DNA of 38,287 nt from an uncultured Clostridia bacterium. Its GTDB lineage: Bacteria; Bacillota; Clostridia; Oscillospirales; Acutalibacteraceae. The notes beneath the pieces are model-generated. The model was not told where the DNA came from. It did not search any database and saw nothing but the letters and a program-made list of their open reading frames with translations. Position numbers and translations under genes: made by a program. Within the stretch, counting starts at the first letter, position 1. Every line of letters begins with the position of its first letter. This document shows positions 24,854 to 33,979 of this stretch, piece by piece. The stretch spans positions 1 to 38,287 of the forward strand of contig CAMFQG010000003.1 in NCBI GenBank assembly GCA_945980035.1. Reading direction: 5' to 3'.

Positions 24854-25738
24854 TTATCCTTTCTTTACCATTTTATCTATCTCATTTATAATATCTGTGT
24901 CAACTTCGTTATCAAACTTTCTTGCAAATAAGCAATTTGAGTTATTTATCATATCTATGTCCTCTATGCGGAATACATATGGATTTCCTCTGTTCCAATC
25001 AATAAGCCTACGGCTTGCAGGCTCATTATCCTGTGGTTTATACAGGTTGCTTTTAAAATCAGAGTTATATACAATAGTCTGTAAAAAAACTTCATCTGCA
25101 CAAAAGGTATATTTAAAATGTTTCTTTATTACATCTTCATAACTTACAATATATTTTGCTAAATCACCTGTAATACTAAACCACTCTGTGCCTTTTTTTA
25201 CTTCTATTTGCTCGGGTATTCTGTTAACCTTAAAGGTTCTTTGAATCCTTACATTCAAGCCCTCAAGCAACCTTAATACAGAATTTTTTGTATGTCTTCC
25301 GTTATAATGCTGGAACAACCAATAATATCTGCATCTGGCTCTTGTGTGCCTATCGTTTTCTTCAACCTCAATATCCAAAAATTCCTTACCCTTATTGTTA
25401 TCAAAGAAGTTGTGGATTTCATCCTGAGATTTAACAGGCAAGTCAAGTCCGGATATTAAATGCAGATAACCGTAATTTCCGTTAGAAACAGCAGCCTTTA
25501 AAAGCTCCATTTCACATTCAACCAGCGTATAATCACCCCATACGGTATTTATCCTTTTTATAAAGGTCAAAGAAGATTTTTCCACCGATTTTTTTATTTC
25601 ATCATAAGGAATATTCTGTGCTTTTAAATCTATATGTAGATATATATCATTTCGCTCATCGTCTAACAATGTCAGCAAATGACACAACATATCGAATTTA
25701 TTGTGAGCCATTATGAGATAGGCGTGTTTTTTCTGCAT
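24854..25738 (-). CDS. Core-2/I-branching type glycosyltransferase (GT14 family)
   Basis: The 294-residue protein begins KKHAYLIMAHNKFDMLCHLL and contains IYLHIDLKAQ, VWGDYTLVECEMELLKAA and YGYLHLISGLDLPVKSQDEI, the typical bacterial beta-1,6-N-acetylglucosaminyltransferase-like (Branch) pattern. KKGTEWFSITGDLAKYI is the acceptor/donor-loop region. It lacks the membrane anchor of the animal enzymes and should act in the cytosol on the lipid-linked glycan. It may add a branching N-acetylglucosamine or xylose-type residue. It starts two bases after the GT4 stop. Confidence 0.87.
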   Translation of the reverse strand: MQKKHAYLIMAHNKFDMLCHLLTLLDDERNDIYLHIDLKAQNIPYDEIKKSVEKSSLTFIKRINTVWGDYTLVECEMELLKAAVSNGNYGYLHLISGLDLPVKSQDEIHNFFDNNKGKEFLDIEVEENDRHTRARCRYYWLFQHYNGRHTKNSVLRLLEGLNVRIQRTFKVNRIPEQIEVKKGTEWFSITGDLAKYIVSYEDVIKKHFKYTFCADEVFLQTIVYNSDFKSNLYKPQDNEPASRRLIDWNRGNPYVFRIEDIDMINNSNCLFARKFDNEVDTDIINEIDKMVKKG

Positions 25739-25740
25739 TT

Positions 25741-26901
25741 TTATGCTCCTATCATTTTATCAATTTCTTTGTATATATCCATTAATTGATTACCGGAAAT
25801 TTCCCTGTCAAAGGATTTAGCTTTATTGATGCAGTTGTGTTTCATCTTTTCTCTTACGGGTTTGTCAAGTAACTTTGAAATTCCTTCTGCAAAACCGTTA
25901 TAGTCAAAGGGGTCTGCCAAATAACCTGTGATTTCAGGGATTACATAATCCTTGATTCCCTGAACAGAAGAGCCTACAACGGGAATACCGCCGGATAACA
26001 TTTCAATTCCTGCCAATCCTAAGCCCTCTCTGTTTGAGGGGATTACTCCTATATCCGAACAGGCTATTATCTGCGGTATATCTTTTCTGTAACCGAGAAA
26101 CATAACATTGACATCCAAGTCCTTTGCCAACTGTTTTAACTCCCCTGCTATACCGTCGCCCACAAGTCCTTTTCCGCAAATCAGATAAACTAAATTATTA
26201 TCCTTTAACTTGGACAATGCACGGATAACTACCTGATAGTTTTTTCTGTAGGATATTTCTCCCACAGAGAGCAATACAGTCTGATTTTCAGAAATTCCAA
26301 GCCTCTTTCTGTAGGCTGTCCTGTCAAATTTATCAAGTATGTATTTTTGTGTATCTACACCTACTCCGTTTATGTGATATACCAAAGGGGAGTGCATTTT
26401 CTTTGCCACAGTGAAATCTTCGTTGTTTATTGTAACGATTGCATCTGAAAAACGCGACATAAATGTTTCAATAGTGCGGTAAATTATATTCTGCTTTTTA
26501 CTTCCCTTTTCGTGAAAATAAAAGCCGTGTGTAGTGTAAATTACCTTTGTGCCTTTTTTTCTGTATTTTCTTGCCGCCATTCTTACAACAACGCCCGGTA
26601 TAGGGGTGTGGACAGCAATTAAATCAAAGTGCTGTTCCTTTAATAAAGCTGAAACCTGTTTGTAGGTTGTCAGAGTGCTTTTGCTGAAGGGGTTGTTAGA
26701 GGAGAAATCAATCTGATGAAATTCAGCCCCTAAGTTTTTAAAATATTCCACATTCATAGAAACGGTGTCATCATCGCCTATGCCGTTGGCGGCACAATGA
26801 ACATCGTACCCCAATTTCTGCAATATCTTTATATCCTGCAACAAAAATGCACGGACAAAACCTGTTAATGCAGTAATAATTAACGCTTTCTTTTTATACA
26901 T
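25741..26901 (-). CDS. Glycosyltransferase family 4 (GT-B)
   Basis: The 386-residue protein has the GT-B layout: an N-terminal domain with KKALIITALTGFVRAFLLQDIKIL and HTPIPGVVVRMAARKY, and a C-terminal nucleotide-sugar domain with LLSVGEISYRKNYQVVIRAL and the EX7E-type stretch SNREGLGLAGIEMLSGG. It transfers one sugar during repeat-unit assembly. The ATG lies within the end of the polymerase gene, an 8-base overlap. Donor sugar unknown. Confidence 0.9.
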   Translation of the reverse strand: MYKKKALIITALTGFVRAFLLQDIKILQKLGYDVHCAANGIGDDDTVSMNVEYFKNLGAEFHQIDFSSNNPFSKSTLTTYKQVSALLKEQHFDLIAVHTPIPGVVVRMAARKYRKKGTKVIYTTHGFYFHEKGSKKQNIIYRTIETFMSRFSDAIVTINNEDFTVAKKMHSPLVYHINGVGVDTQKYILDKFDRTAYRKRLGISENQTVLLSVGEISYRKNYQVVIRALSKLKDNNLVYLICGKGLVGDGIAGELKQLAKDLDVNVMFLGYRKDIPQIIACSDIGVIPSNREGLGLAGIEMLSGGIPVVGSSVQGIKDYVIPEITGYLADPFDYNGFAEGISKLLDKPVREKMKHNCINKAKSFDREISGNQLMDIYKEIDKMIGA

Positions 26902-28189
26902 TAACTTTCCCCAACTTTACGTTTCTGTATTTTCGTTCTAACGCAATATAAATTCCAAAGGCAACAAGATAGGTGAGCAATTCCCCTGTTACGTAGAAAG
27001 AGTTTTCGGTAGAGCCTACCAATAAGAACACACACTGCATACCCAAGGAAATAAGACACAACTGTTTGTGGTCAGGATCTTTTATCCTGCGATACAGCAT
27101 AAATGTATGAACCAAAAGGAATAGAAATAATGAAAAAATTAATACTCCGCCGATAATACCTGTTTCAGCTAACAGTTGCAGGAAAATATTATGGGCATTG
27201 GAGATCCAGGAGGAAATTACGGAATTGTCAAAGGTACCCAAAGAATTTACATATGAGTTGTAGGAGCATAGTCCGTTGCCTATAATGGGGTGCTCTTTGA
27301 ACATATCCTGTGCCATTGGCCAGAGCAGAGAGGCCCGGTTACTCGTTACATCATCTGAGGTATCGGAAAACATTGTAGTAAATAATTTATCCAACATTCC
27401 CTGTACCTGTGGGATAAAGATGACGCTGATTATAAATAAAACAAAGAGTATGATTAGATATTTTCCGGCACGTTTAAATATCCTTGAATCCCTTTTATTA
27501 ACAATTATCGAGATTATCATTACAGCAATAGGAATAAGTACAGCAGTTCTTTTCCCGGTCAGGAAAATTGCCATAATATAAAATAATGATAATATCAAAT
27601 ATTTTACCTTAGATTTTTTAAGGTATTGGCTATAAGCAAAAACAAACCCCAGACTTGCACCGTATGCGGCGGCAAGTTTTTCTGCGAATAATCCGGAATA
27701 TACACCGGCAGATACTTCTTTGGCAATAGTTTCCTTTGCTGCGTCTAACAGTAAAAAGTTCAGCGGTCCTGTCATAAGATTAGGAATAATCAAATTTATA
27801 TACATTGACAGGACAAAAATGAAGATAACGATATTAAAAATCCCTATTAACCGTTCATAGAAAACGGCGTCAAAGGCGACTATTAATAAGGATGAAAAGC
27901 ACCAAAGAGAAATCAAAAGCGCATTTGCATCTTTATTATTTAAAACCAACGCAGTGACGGTAACATATATTAAAAAAGAAAACCACAGGACTTGCTCTAT
28001 AGTTTTAAAGGTAAGCTGTTTGCAGGCAATGATAGTAAACAGTAAAATACCAATCAGATATATTGCTCTAAAGAGAACATTATACCTCATTAGCGTTGTA
28101 TATGAATTTATCATTATTAAGCACAGCGGAAAAATAATTATAGAAGAAAGCCTTAGTTTATTAAATTTGATTAGCTCTGTATCAAACAT
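26894..28189 (-). CDS. O-antigen polymerase/ligase-like membrane protein (probable Wzy)
   Basis: The 431-residue protein has about 11-12 membrane helices and a large external loop containing GNGLCSYNSYVNSLGTF and SNAHNIFLQLLAETGIIGG, the H-N-x-x-L pattern of the Wzy/WaaL (PF04932) family. In a locus with Wzx, CpsC and CpsD it most likely polymerises flipped repeat units outside the membrane. Ligase function cannot be excluded by sequence. AGGAG eight bases before the ATG supports the start. Confidence 0.86.
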   Translation of the reverse strand: MFDTELIKFNKLRLSSIIIFPLCLIMINSYTTLMRYNVLFRAIYLIGILLFTIIACKQLTFKTIEQVLWFSFLIYVTVTALVLNNKDANALLISLWCFSSLLIVAFDAVFYERLIGIFNIVIFIFVLSMYINLIIPNLMTGPLNFLLLDAAKETIAKEVSAGVYSGLFAEKLAAAYGASLGFVFAYSQYLKKSKVKYLILSLFYIMAIFLTGKRTAVLIPIAVMIISIIVNKRDSRIFKRAGKYLIILFVLFIISVIFIPQVQGMLDKLFTTMFSDTSDDVTSNRASLLWPMAQDMFKEHPIIGNGLCSYNSYVNSLGTFDNSVISSWISNAHNIFLQLLAETGIIGGVLIFSLFLFLLVHTFMLYRRIKDPDHKQLCLISLGMQCVFLLVGSTENSFYVTGELLTYLVAFGIYIALERKYRNVKLGKVNV

Positions 28190-28190
28190 A

Positions 28191-29204
28191 CTATATTCTC
28201 CTGAATATGCAATACAATAATTTCCACCTTTTAGCCTTGATTAGTAAAAGCGGTATATTTTTTAATATTAAAGAACGGTTATTTTTTAATTTACCCGAGA
28301 ATTTTGTTTTGTTTACTATTTTTTTAAAGTATTCTTTTTCGCTTTCAACTGAAAGCAAGTTAACGGTTTCTTCCTTTTCAAATTGCCTACAGGATTGCCT
28401 TACATAGGAAATTAACATTCCCCCTAAGGTTATGAACATTCTTTTTTCTGTTTCGGTCAATTCAGTGGCATCGCATTTTTTAAGCAAATCATTTCTAAGG
28501 TAATACTCCTGTTCCAAATCACGGAATTTAGACTTATCAAAACGGTGCATTACACTGTTTTGCCCTTGATAATAATTCACAAGGGAAAAATCTCGGTAAA
28601 GCATTTTTGCGTTGCTTTCAAGAATTGCAATCTGAAAATCAACGTCCTCACCGATATCTTTGCCTACAGGAAACTTAATGTTATTTGTCACTAAAAATTC
28701 TCTGCTAATCAGTTTTCCCCAGCAGAAGTTCATATAAGTTGTGGAGGCTAATGTTTTATACACATCTGTTGCTGACAATTCGCCGTTTTTAAATGGGGAA
28801 ATCCTGTAATTACTTTGAGGATTAGGATATACAACATTGTAGGCAAAAGCGACCATATCCCAATTTTCAGAAAGAAAACTGTTTACGTTTTTACTCCAGC
28901 CTGTTTCAAGCCAGTCGTCGGAATCAAGAAATAGTATATACTTGCCCTGTGCGTTCTCAATTCCAACATTACGTGCAACAGAAACTCCTTCGTTTGTCTT
29001 GTGAATTACACGGATATTGCTGTATTCATTCTCATATGCTTTGCATATTTCGTATGTATTGTCGGTACTTTCGTCATCAATTATTATTATCTCCCTATTA
29101 TCGGCAAATTCATTGATAATTGATTTTAAGCAGCGGTCAATAAAATTTTCTGCATTATATGCAGGAATAATAATACTAAGAAGTATATTGTCTTTTACTT
29201 CCAT
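28191..29204 (-). CDS. Glycosyltransferase family 2 (GT-A), first of two
   Basis: The 337-residue protein starts with LLSIIIPAYNAENFIDRCLKSI, has IIIDDESTDNT, NEGVSVARNVGIENA and the DxD-type FLDSDDW, all standard for GT2. The C-terminal half is helical, as in capsule GT2 enzymes. It ends one base before the polymerase start and overlaps the second GT2 gene by 10 bases. Donor and linkage unknown. Confidence 0.9.
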   Translation of the reverse strand: MEVKDNILLSIIIPAYNAENFIDRCLKSIINEFADNREIIIIDDESTDNTYEICKAYENEYSNIRVIHKTNEGVSVARNVGIENAQGKYILFLDSDDWLETGWSKNVNSFLSENWDMVAFAYNVVYPNPQSNYRISPFKNGELSATDVYKTLASTTYMNFCWGKLISREFLVTNNIKFPVGKDIGEDVDFQIAILESNAKMLYRDFSLVNYYQGQNSVMHRFDKSKFRDLEQEYYLRNDLLKKCDATELTETEKRMFITLGGMLISYVRQSCRQFEKEETVNLLSVESEKEYFKKIVNKTKFSGKLKNNRSLILKNIPLLLIKAKRWKLLYCIFRRI

Positions 29205-30157
29205 CTGTTAGTTCTCCTGTATATCAGTTTAAGCATAAAGGGTAAATAAAAATAAAAAAACAGTCCTAATTTGGTTTTTCTGCGGACCTTTTTATTTTTT
29301 AAGGTTTTACGGCCGTATTTTTCTATGCCGTTTTTTGCCTGCTTTATATATCGGGCGTATTCCTCTGTATCGGGGGCGTTTAAAAATACCCTAAAGCATC
29401 CTACAGTGTAATATGCCTCAGCCGCTTCCTTTAACTCCTTGCTTTGTGAATTGGCATAATTAATAAGTTCCTGACAAATATCCAAAATTCCGCAGTCTTT
29501 TATGGAAAATTGCTGTGTTGTGATGCTGTTTTCCCTGTGAACATATCCGTATAATTTTGAGGGAATATACACTATTTTGTCTGCCTGTTCAAATACTCTG
29601 TGCATCATCTGCACATCTTCAAAAATAATGCCTTTTTTAAATTGAACCTTATCAAAAAAAGCTCTTTTGTAAAGCTTGCCCCAGGCTGATACAAGAAAGG
29701 ACTTTTGATACCACATTTCCTCAATTGCATCAAAGGGAGAGAATACTCTAATATCATTACTACTTTGGTAATTCCATTTCTGTCCGTTAAAAATATGTAC
29801 AGGGTCGCAAATTGCAATATCGCAGTTATGTTCTGTAGCATTTTTCAGCAGGGTGCTGATGTAATCGCAGGCAATACGGTCGTCGCTGTCGATAAATGTT
29901 ACCCATTCGCCTTTGGCAAATTTCAATCCGTAATTTCTTGCGTCTGATAAACCGCCGTTTTCCTTGTGGAGAGAAACAGTCCTTTTGTCCTTTTCTGCCC
30001 AACTGTCGCAAACTGCTCCGCTGTTATCCTTTGCTCCGTCATCAACAAGTATAATTTCAATGTTTTTATAGTCCTGATTAACAACATCCTGCATACACAA
30101 ATCTAAATATTTTTCAACATTATAAACAGGAATAATTACGCTGATTAACGGTTCCAT
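29195..30157 (-). CDS. Glycosyltransferase family 2 (GT-A), second of two
   Basis: The 320-residue protein shows LISVIIPVYNVEKYLDLCMQDV, ILVDDGAKDNSG, NGGLSDARNYGLK and FIDSDDRI. The C-terminus is very basic (YGRKTLKNKKVRRKTK) followed by a hydrophobic stretch FFYFYLPFMLKL, suggesting peripheral membrane contact. It resembles EpsJ/CpsI-like enzymes. It lies between the rhamnosyltransferase-like gene (28-base gap) and the other GT2 gene. Confidence 0.9.
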   Translation of the reverse strand: MEPLISVIIPVYNVEKYLDLCMQDVVNQDYKNIEIILVDDGAKDNSGAVCDSWAEKDKRTVSLHKENGGLSDARNYGLKFAKGEWVTFIDSDDRIACDYISTLLKNATEHNCDIAICDPVHIFNGQKWNYQSSNDIRVFSPFDAIEEMWYQKSFLVSAWGKLYKRAFFDKVQFKKGIIFEDVQMMHRVFEQADKIVYIPSKLYGYVHRENSITTQQFSIKDCGILDICQELINYANSQSKELKEAAEAYYTVGCFRVFLNAPDTEEYARYIKQAKNGIEKYGRKTLKNKKVRRKTKLGLFFYFYLPFMLKLIYRRTNRWK

Positions 30158-30185
30158 ATTTTTAACCCCTTTAGTTGAGAATCCT

Positions 30186-31421
30186 TTAACTTAAAAATAC
30201 TTCCTTGTATCGGTCACAAATATATTGCCAGCTGTAGGCGTCAGCAATTCTTTGCTTTGCCTTTTTGCCATATTCGGCGCAGATTTCAGCAGAAAATCCG
30301 TCAGCCTTGTCAATAAGTTTTGATAAATTGCCCTCTTCCTTTGTCCAGTAGATTGCATTATCCTCTGCTACTTCTCGGTTAAAGCCAACGTCCAACAGCA
30401 GGTTAAGCTCCGTAGAGCCTAAAGCCTCTAACAGGCTTGGATTTGTGCCTCCAACCTCATGGCCGTGGAAGTAGCCGTAGGCATTTTCTCTGATTTTCCA
30501 AAGTAATTCTTGGTCATAAACCGTACCTACAAATTTGATTCTGCTGTCCCTTTTAAAGTTTAGCCTTTGTTCAAGCTCATTAAGGAATTTCTCGTTTACG
30601 TTTGTTATAATAGCAAAATCTCTTTTGCTGTTGCTTTTCATATACTCACGAATCATAGTTTCGTAATTGTTTTCGGGAACAAATCTGCCCACAACAAGGT
30701 AATAATTTTTCTTTGACAGACCTTTTTCTTTGTACCAATTTTGCAGCTTTTCGTCATTATCTGCAAGGGTGCTTTTCTTTGTTTCAGCACCGTAGGCAAT
30801 AAAGGTAGTATTTGGATTTGCTCCTTTTATGCCCTTGCCGTCGTAGCATTTGTGGATATATTTTTCAATATTTACCGAGTCGCAAATGCAAAGGTCAGAC
30901 CACTTTACCATCATCTGTTCGGAAATTTTCCAATATTTCCTGATAGGTGCGCTCCACTTTGCTCTCATCCACTCGTGACCGTCAGGGTTAAGGTAAACCT
31001 TGCCCCCTAATTTATGTATCCTTTTATAATACTTCTTCATAAAAGGTCCGATTCTACAAGCCATTATATAAACGATAGGATGCTGAATATTGTTTATTTC
31101 AATATATTTGCAACATTCCTTTAATGCCTTTACGTCATAGTAAATCGCCTGTGCAGGGCCTAACTTTTGGGGAATATGGATTCTGAAGCAATGGGCGTTA
31201 TGATAAATAAACTCATTTTCGTTTATTATTTTTGCACCCTCTGTTGTATAGGGATCCATACAGCCCTCGCCGTTTGCCTTGCAGGCAACGTGATACTTTA
31301 GACTGTTGTCACTTTGATGATATTCGGTTAACTTGTTTATAAAGGTTTCGTATCCTCCGTAAGCCCCCAAAGACTTTGCGCCTACAAGAAATACGTGCTG
31401 TGTATTGGTAGCAGATTGCAT
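30186..31421 (-). CDS. Rhamnosyltransferase-like GT (Cps2T/DUF1972 type)
   Basis: The 411-residue protein starts with a DUF1972 domain, HVFLVGAKSLGAYGGYETFINKLTEYH, then YLNPDGHEWMRAKWSAPIRKYWK, and has a GT4 C-terminal domain with YYLVVGRFVPENNYE and HGHEVGGTNPSLLEAL. Pneumococcal relatives of this architecture (Cps2T) add the first rhamnose to the lipid-linked sugar. Its place directly after rfbC, the last dTDP-rhamnose gene, fits that role. The acceptor would be the sugar placed by the WbaP-like transferase. Confidence 0.86.
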   Translation of the reverse strand: MQSATNTQHVFLVGAKSLGAYGGYETFINKLTEYHQSDNSLKYHVACKANGEGCMDPYTTEGAKIINENEFIYHNAHCFRIHIPQKLGPAQAIYYDVKALKECCKYIEINNIQHPIVYIMACRIGPFMKKYYKRIHKLGGKVYLNPDGHEWMRAKWSAPIRKYWKISEQMMVKWSDLCICDSVNIEKYIHKCYDGKGIKGANPNTTFIAYGAETKKSTLADNDEKLQNWYKEKGLSKKNYYLVVGRFVPENNYETMIREYMKSNSKRDFAIITNVNEKFLNELEQRLNFKRDSRIKFVGTVYDQELLWKIRENAYGYFHGHEVGGTNPSLLEALGSTELNLLLDVGFNREVAEDNAIYWTKEEGNLSKLIDKADGFSAEICAEYGKKAKQRIADAYSWQYICDRYKEVFLS

Positions 31422-31434
31422 TTACATTCTCCTA

Positions 31435-32043
31435 TCAAAATTTGAAAGTATCTTTAATTCCAAGCCATTTTTGGTCTTTTTCAGATAGATTTAAAGGTGT
31501 GCCGTCTGTTAAGCGGTAGTTTCCTACCTGACAGTTGCCCTGATAATCGCCCACTGTTTGAGGCCACTCTATGCCGATTTCGGGATCATTCCAAGCAAGA
31601 CCGCCCTCGTCGTTGGGGTGATAGAAGTCGTCGCATTTATAGCAAAACTCCGCTGTGTCGGACAGCACTAAAAATCCGTGAGCAAAGCCCTTTGGAATTA
31701 AAAACTGCTTTTTGTTTTCCTCTGTTAGTTCAACACCGTACCATTTTCCGTAGGTTTTGGAATCTGCCCTTAAATCAACCGCAACGTCAAAAACAGAGCC
31801 TTTGATTGCACGGACAAGCTTTGTCTGGGGAAATTCCTTTTGAAAGTGAAGTCCTCTGAGCACACCCTTTGTACTCATACTTTGATTGTCCTGCACAAAG
31901 GTGATGTTAATTCCTGCCTCTTTCATATCGTTTTCGTTGTAGGTTTCCATAAAATATCCGCGATTATCTCCGAATACCGACGGGGTAATAACGCAAAGGC
32001 CCTCTATTCCGCCTACGTTTTTTTCAACAGTAATCTTTCCCAT
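31435..32043 (-). CDS. rfbC: dTDP-4-dehydrorhamnose 3,5-epimerase
   Basis: The 202-residue cupin-fold protein has FGDNRGYFMETYNE, QDNQSMSTKGVLRGLHFQ and VRAIKGSVFDVAVDLRADS with the conserved histidine and aspartate, and IPKGFAHGFLVLSD. It epimerises dTDP-4-keto-6-deoxyglucose at C3 and C5 on the way to dTDP-L-rhamnose. Gene order here is A-B-D-C rather than the common A-C-B-D. Length is normal for the long-tailed version of the family. Confidence 0.95.
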   Translation of the reverse strand: MGKITVEKNVGGIEGLCVITPSVFGDNRGYFMETYNENDMKEAGINITFVQDNQSMSTKGVLRGLHFQKEFPQTKLVRAIKGSVFDVAVDLRADSKTYGKWYGVELTEENKKQFLIPKGFAHGFLVLSDTAEFCYKCDDFYHPNDEGGLAWNDPEIGIEWPQTVGDYQGNCQVGNYRLTDGTPLNLSEKDQKWLGIKDTFKF

Positions 32044-32054
32044 AGTTTTACCTC

Positions 32055-32945
32055 TTAATAATCTATCTCTTTTAAATATCTTTTTAGTGCGTCCTGCCAG
32101 GTTGGAAGCGGTGTAAAGCCCTTTTCCGCAAGCTTGCTTTTATCAAGCCTTGAATTGAAAGGACGCTTTGCCTTTGAAATTCCGTATTCCTCTGTAGTAA
32201 CAGGCAATACATTTGTTGTGTAGCCTGCCTGCTTAAATATTTCTACCGCAAAGTCATACCAGCTGATATATCCGCCCTCATTTGTTGCGTGATAATATCC
32301 GTATTTTTCGCTTTCAACCATATCTACAAGTAGTCTTGCAAGGTCATAAGTATATGTGGGCGTACCGATTTGGTCATTAACAACCTTTAAGGTGTCAAAT
32401 TTTTTGCCAACATTCAGCATAGTTTTGATAAAGTTATTTCCGTTGATGCCGAACACCCAGGCTATGCGCACAATAAAGTACTTGTCAAGAATTTCGCTGA
32501 CATTGAGTTCACCCTGCAACTTGCTTTCACCGTAAACATTCAGCGGTGCGTAGTCCTTGCAATCAGCCTTCCAAGGCTCAGTGCCCTGTCCGTCAAATAC
32601 ATAGTCGGTGCTAATGTAAATCATTTTGCAGTCCGTTTCTTTGCAGGCCTTTGCAATATTCTTGGTGCCGTCAACATTGATAGCCATTACCTTCGGCTTG
32701 TTTTCCCTGTCCTCTGCATTGTCAACGGCTGTCCATGCGGCACAATGAATCACAGCGTCAGGCTTGATATTATTAATTGTATCGAGTACGGCCTTTTCAT
32801 CGGTAATGTCAAGCTTTGTGTATGACATATCAAGAGGTACAGACTCTAAAATATCAGAGCCTATACCTTCGTGATTTCTTTTATTAAGTTCAAGCATTAC
32901 ATCGTATCCAAGCTGTCCGCCTACACCTGTAACTAAAACCTTCAT
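32055..32945 (-). CDS. rfbD: dTDP-4-dehydrorhamnose reductase
   Basis: The 296-residue short-chain dehydrogenase starts MKVLVTGVGGQLGYDV (NADPH loop), with AVIHCAAWTAVDNAED, STDYVFDG and the catalytic YGESK. It performs the last reduction to dTDP-L-rhamnose. The ORF track starts at 33062, but the extra 39 residues lie in the rfbB coding region. ATG 32945, one base after the rfbB stop with AAGGAC upstream, is the evident start. Confidence 0.95.
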   Translation of the reverse strand: MKVLVTGVGGQLGYDVMLELNKRNHEGIGSDILESVPLDMSYTKLDITDEKAVLDTINNIKPDAVIHCAAWTAVDNAEDRENKPKVMAINVDGTKNIAKACKETDCKMIYISTDYVFDGQGTEPWKADCKDYAPLNVYGESKLQGELNVSEILDKYFIVRIAWVFGINGNNFIKTMLNVGKKFDTLKVVNDQIGTPTYTYDLARLLVDMVESEKYGYYHATNEGGYISWYDFAVEIFKQAGYTTNVLPVTTEEYGISKAKRPFNSRLDKSKLAEKGFTPLPTWQDALKRYLKEIDY

Positions 32946-32946
32946 T

Positions 32947-33966
32947 TTATCTGTCCTTGTACATTTTTTCGTAGTAATTCTGATATTCACCGCTGATGAT
33001 AGTTTCCCACCATTCTTTATTATCAAGATACCACTGAATTGTCTTTTTGATACCGTCCTCAAACTTTGTTTCAGGCAACCATCCTAATTCATTGTGAATT
33101 TTTGTAGGGTCGATAGCATAACGCATATCGTGTCCCTTTCTGTCGGTAACATATGTGATAAGGCTCTCGGGCTTGCCAAGTGCCTTGCAAATAATCTTAA
33201 CAATATCAATGTTAGCCATTTCGTTGTGACCGCCAACATTGTAAACCTCGCCGACCTTACCCTTGTGAATGATTAAATCAATAGCCTTGCAGTGATCCTC
33301 AACATACAGCCAATCGCGAACATTCTCGCCCTTGCCATATACAGGTAACGGCTTGTCATTTAATGCATTTGCAATCATTAAGGGGATTAGCTTTTCAGGG
33401 AAGTGGTAAGGGCCGTAGTTGTTTGAGCAACGGCTGATTGTAACAGGAAGTCCGTATGTTCTGTGGTATGCAAGTACAAGCAAATCTGCTCCTGCCTTTG
33501 AAGAGCTGTATGGACTTGAAGTGTGAATAGGAGTTTCCTCAGTGAAGAATAAGTCAGGTCTGTCAAGTGGCAAATCTCCGTAAACCTCGTCGGTGGAAAC
33601 CTGATGATAACGTGTGATACCGTACTTTCTGCAAGCGTCCATTAAAACAGCAGTGCCCTTGATGTTTGTATCAAGGAAAATCTCAGGGTTTTCAATGGAA
33701 CGGTCAACGTGGCTTTCTGCTGCAAAGTTTACAACCATATCAGGTTTTTCCTCTTCAAAAAGCTTATATACAGCCTCTCTGTCAGTGATGCTTTCCTTAA
33801 CAAAACGGAAGTTAGGGTTGTCCATTACAGGCTCAAGGGTAGAAAGATTACCTGCATATGTCAGGCAGTCAAGACAAATGATTCTGTAGTCCGGATATTT
33901 GTTAAGCATATGGAACACAAAGTTTGAGCCGATAAAGCCTGCTCCGCCTGTTACGATAATTGTCAT
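32947..33966 (-). CDS. rfbB: dTDP-glucose 4,6-dehydratase
   Basis: The 339-residue extended SDR has the NAD loop GGAGFIGSNFV, NFAAESHVDRSIENP, the STDEVYGDL active-site stretch (Thr-Asp-Glu) and YSSSKAGAD with catalytic Tyr and Lys. It makes dTDP-4-keto-6-deoxyglucose from dTDP-glucose supplied by RfbA, encoded 13 bases upstream. All features are typical. Confidence 0.96.
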   Translation of the reverse strand: MTIIVTGGAGFIGSNFVFHMLNKYPDYRIICLDCLTYAGNLSTLEPVMDNPNFRFVKESITDREAVYKLFEEEKPDMVVNFAAESHVDRSIENPEIFLDTNIKGTAVLMDACRKYGITRYHQVSTDEVYGDLPLDRPDLFFTEETPIHTSSPYSSSKAGADLLVLAYHRTYGLPVTISRCSNNYGPYHFPEKLIPLMIANALNDKPLPVYGKGENVRDWLYVEDHCKAIDLIIHKGKVGEVYNVGGHNEMANIDIVKIICKALGKPESLITYVTDRKGHDMRYAIDPTKIHNELGWLPETKFEDGIKKTIQWYLDNKEWWETIISGEYQNYYEKMYKDR

Positions 33967-33979
33967 AATACTGTTCTCC

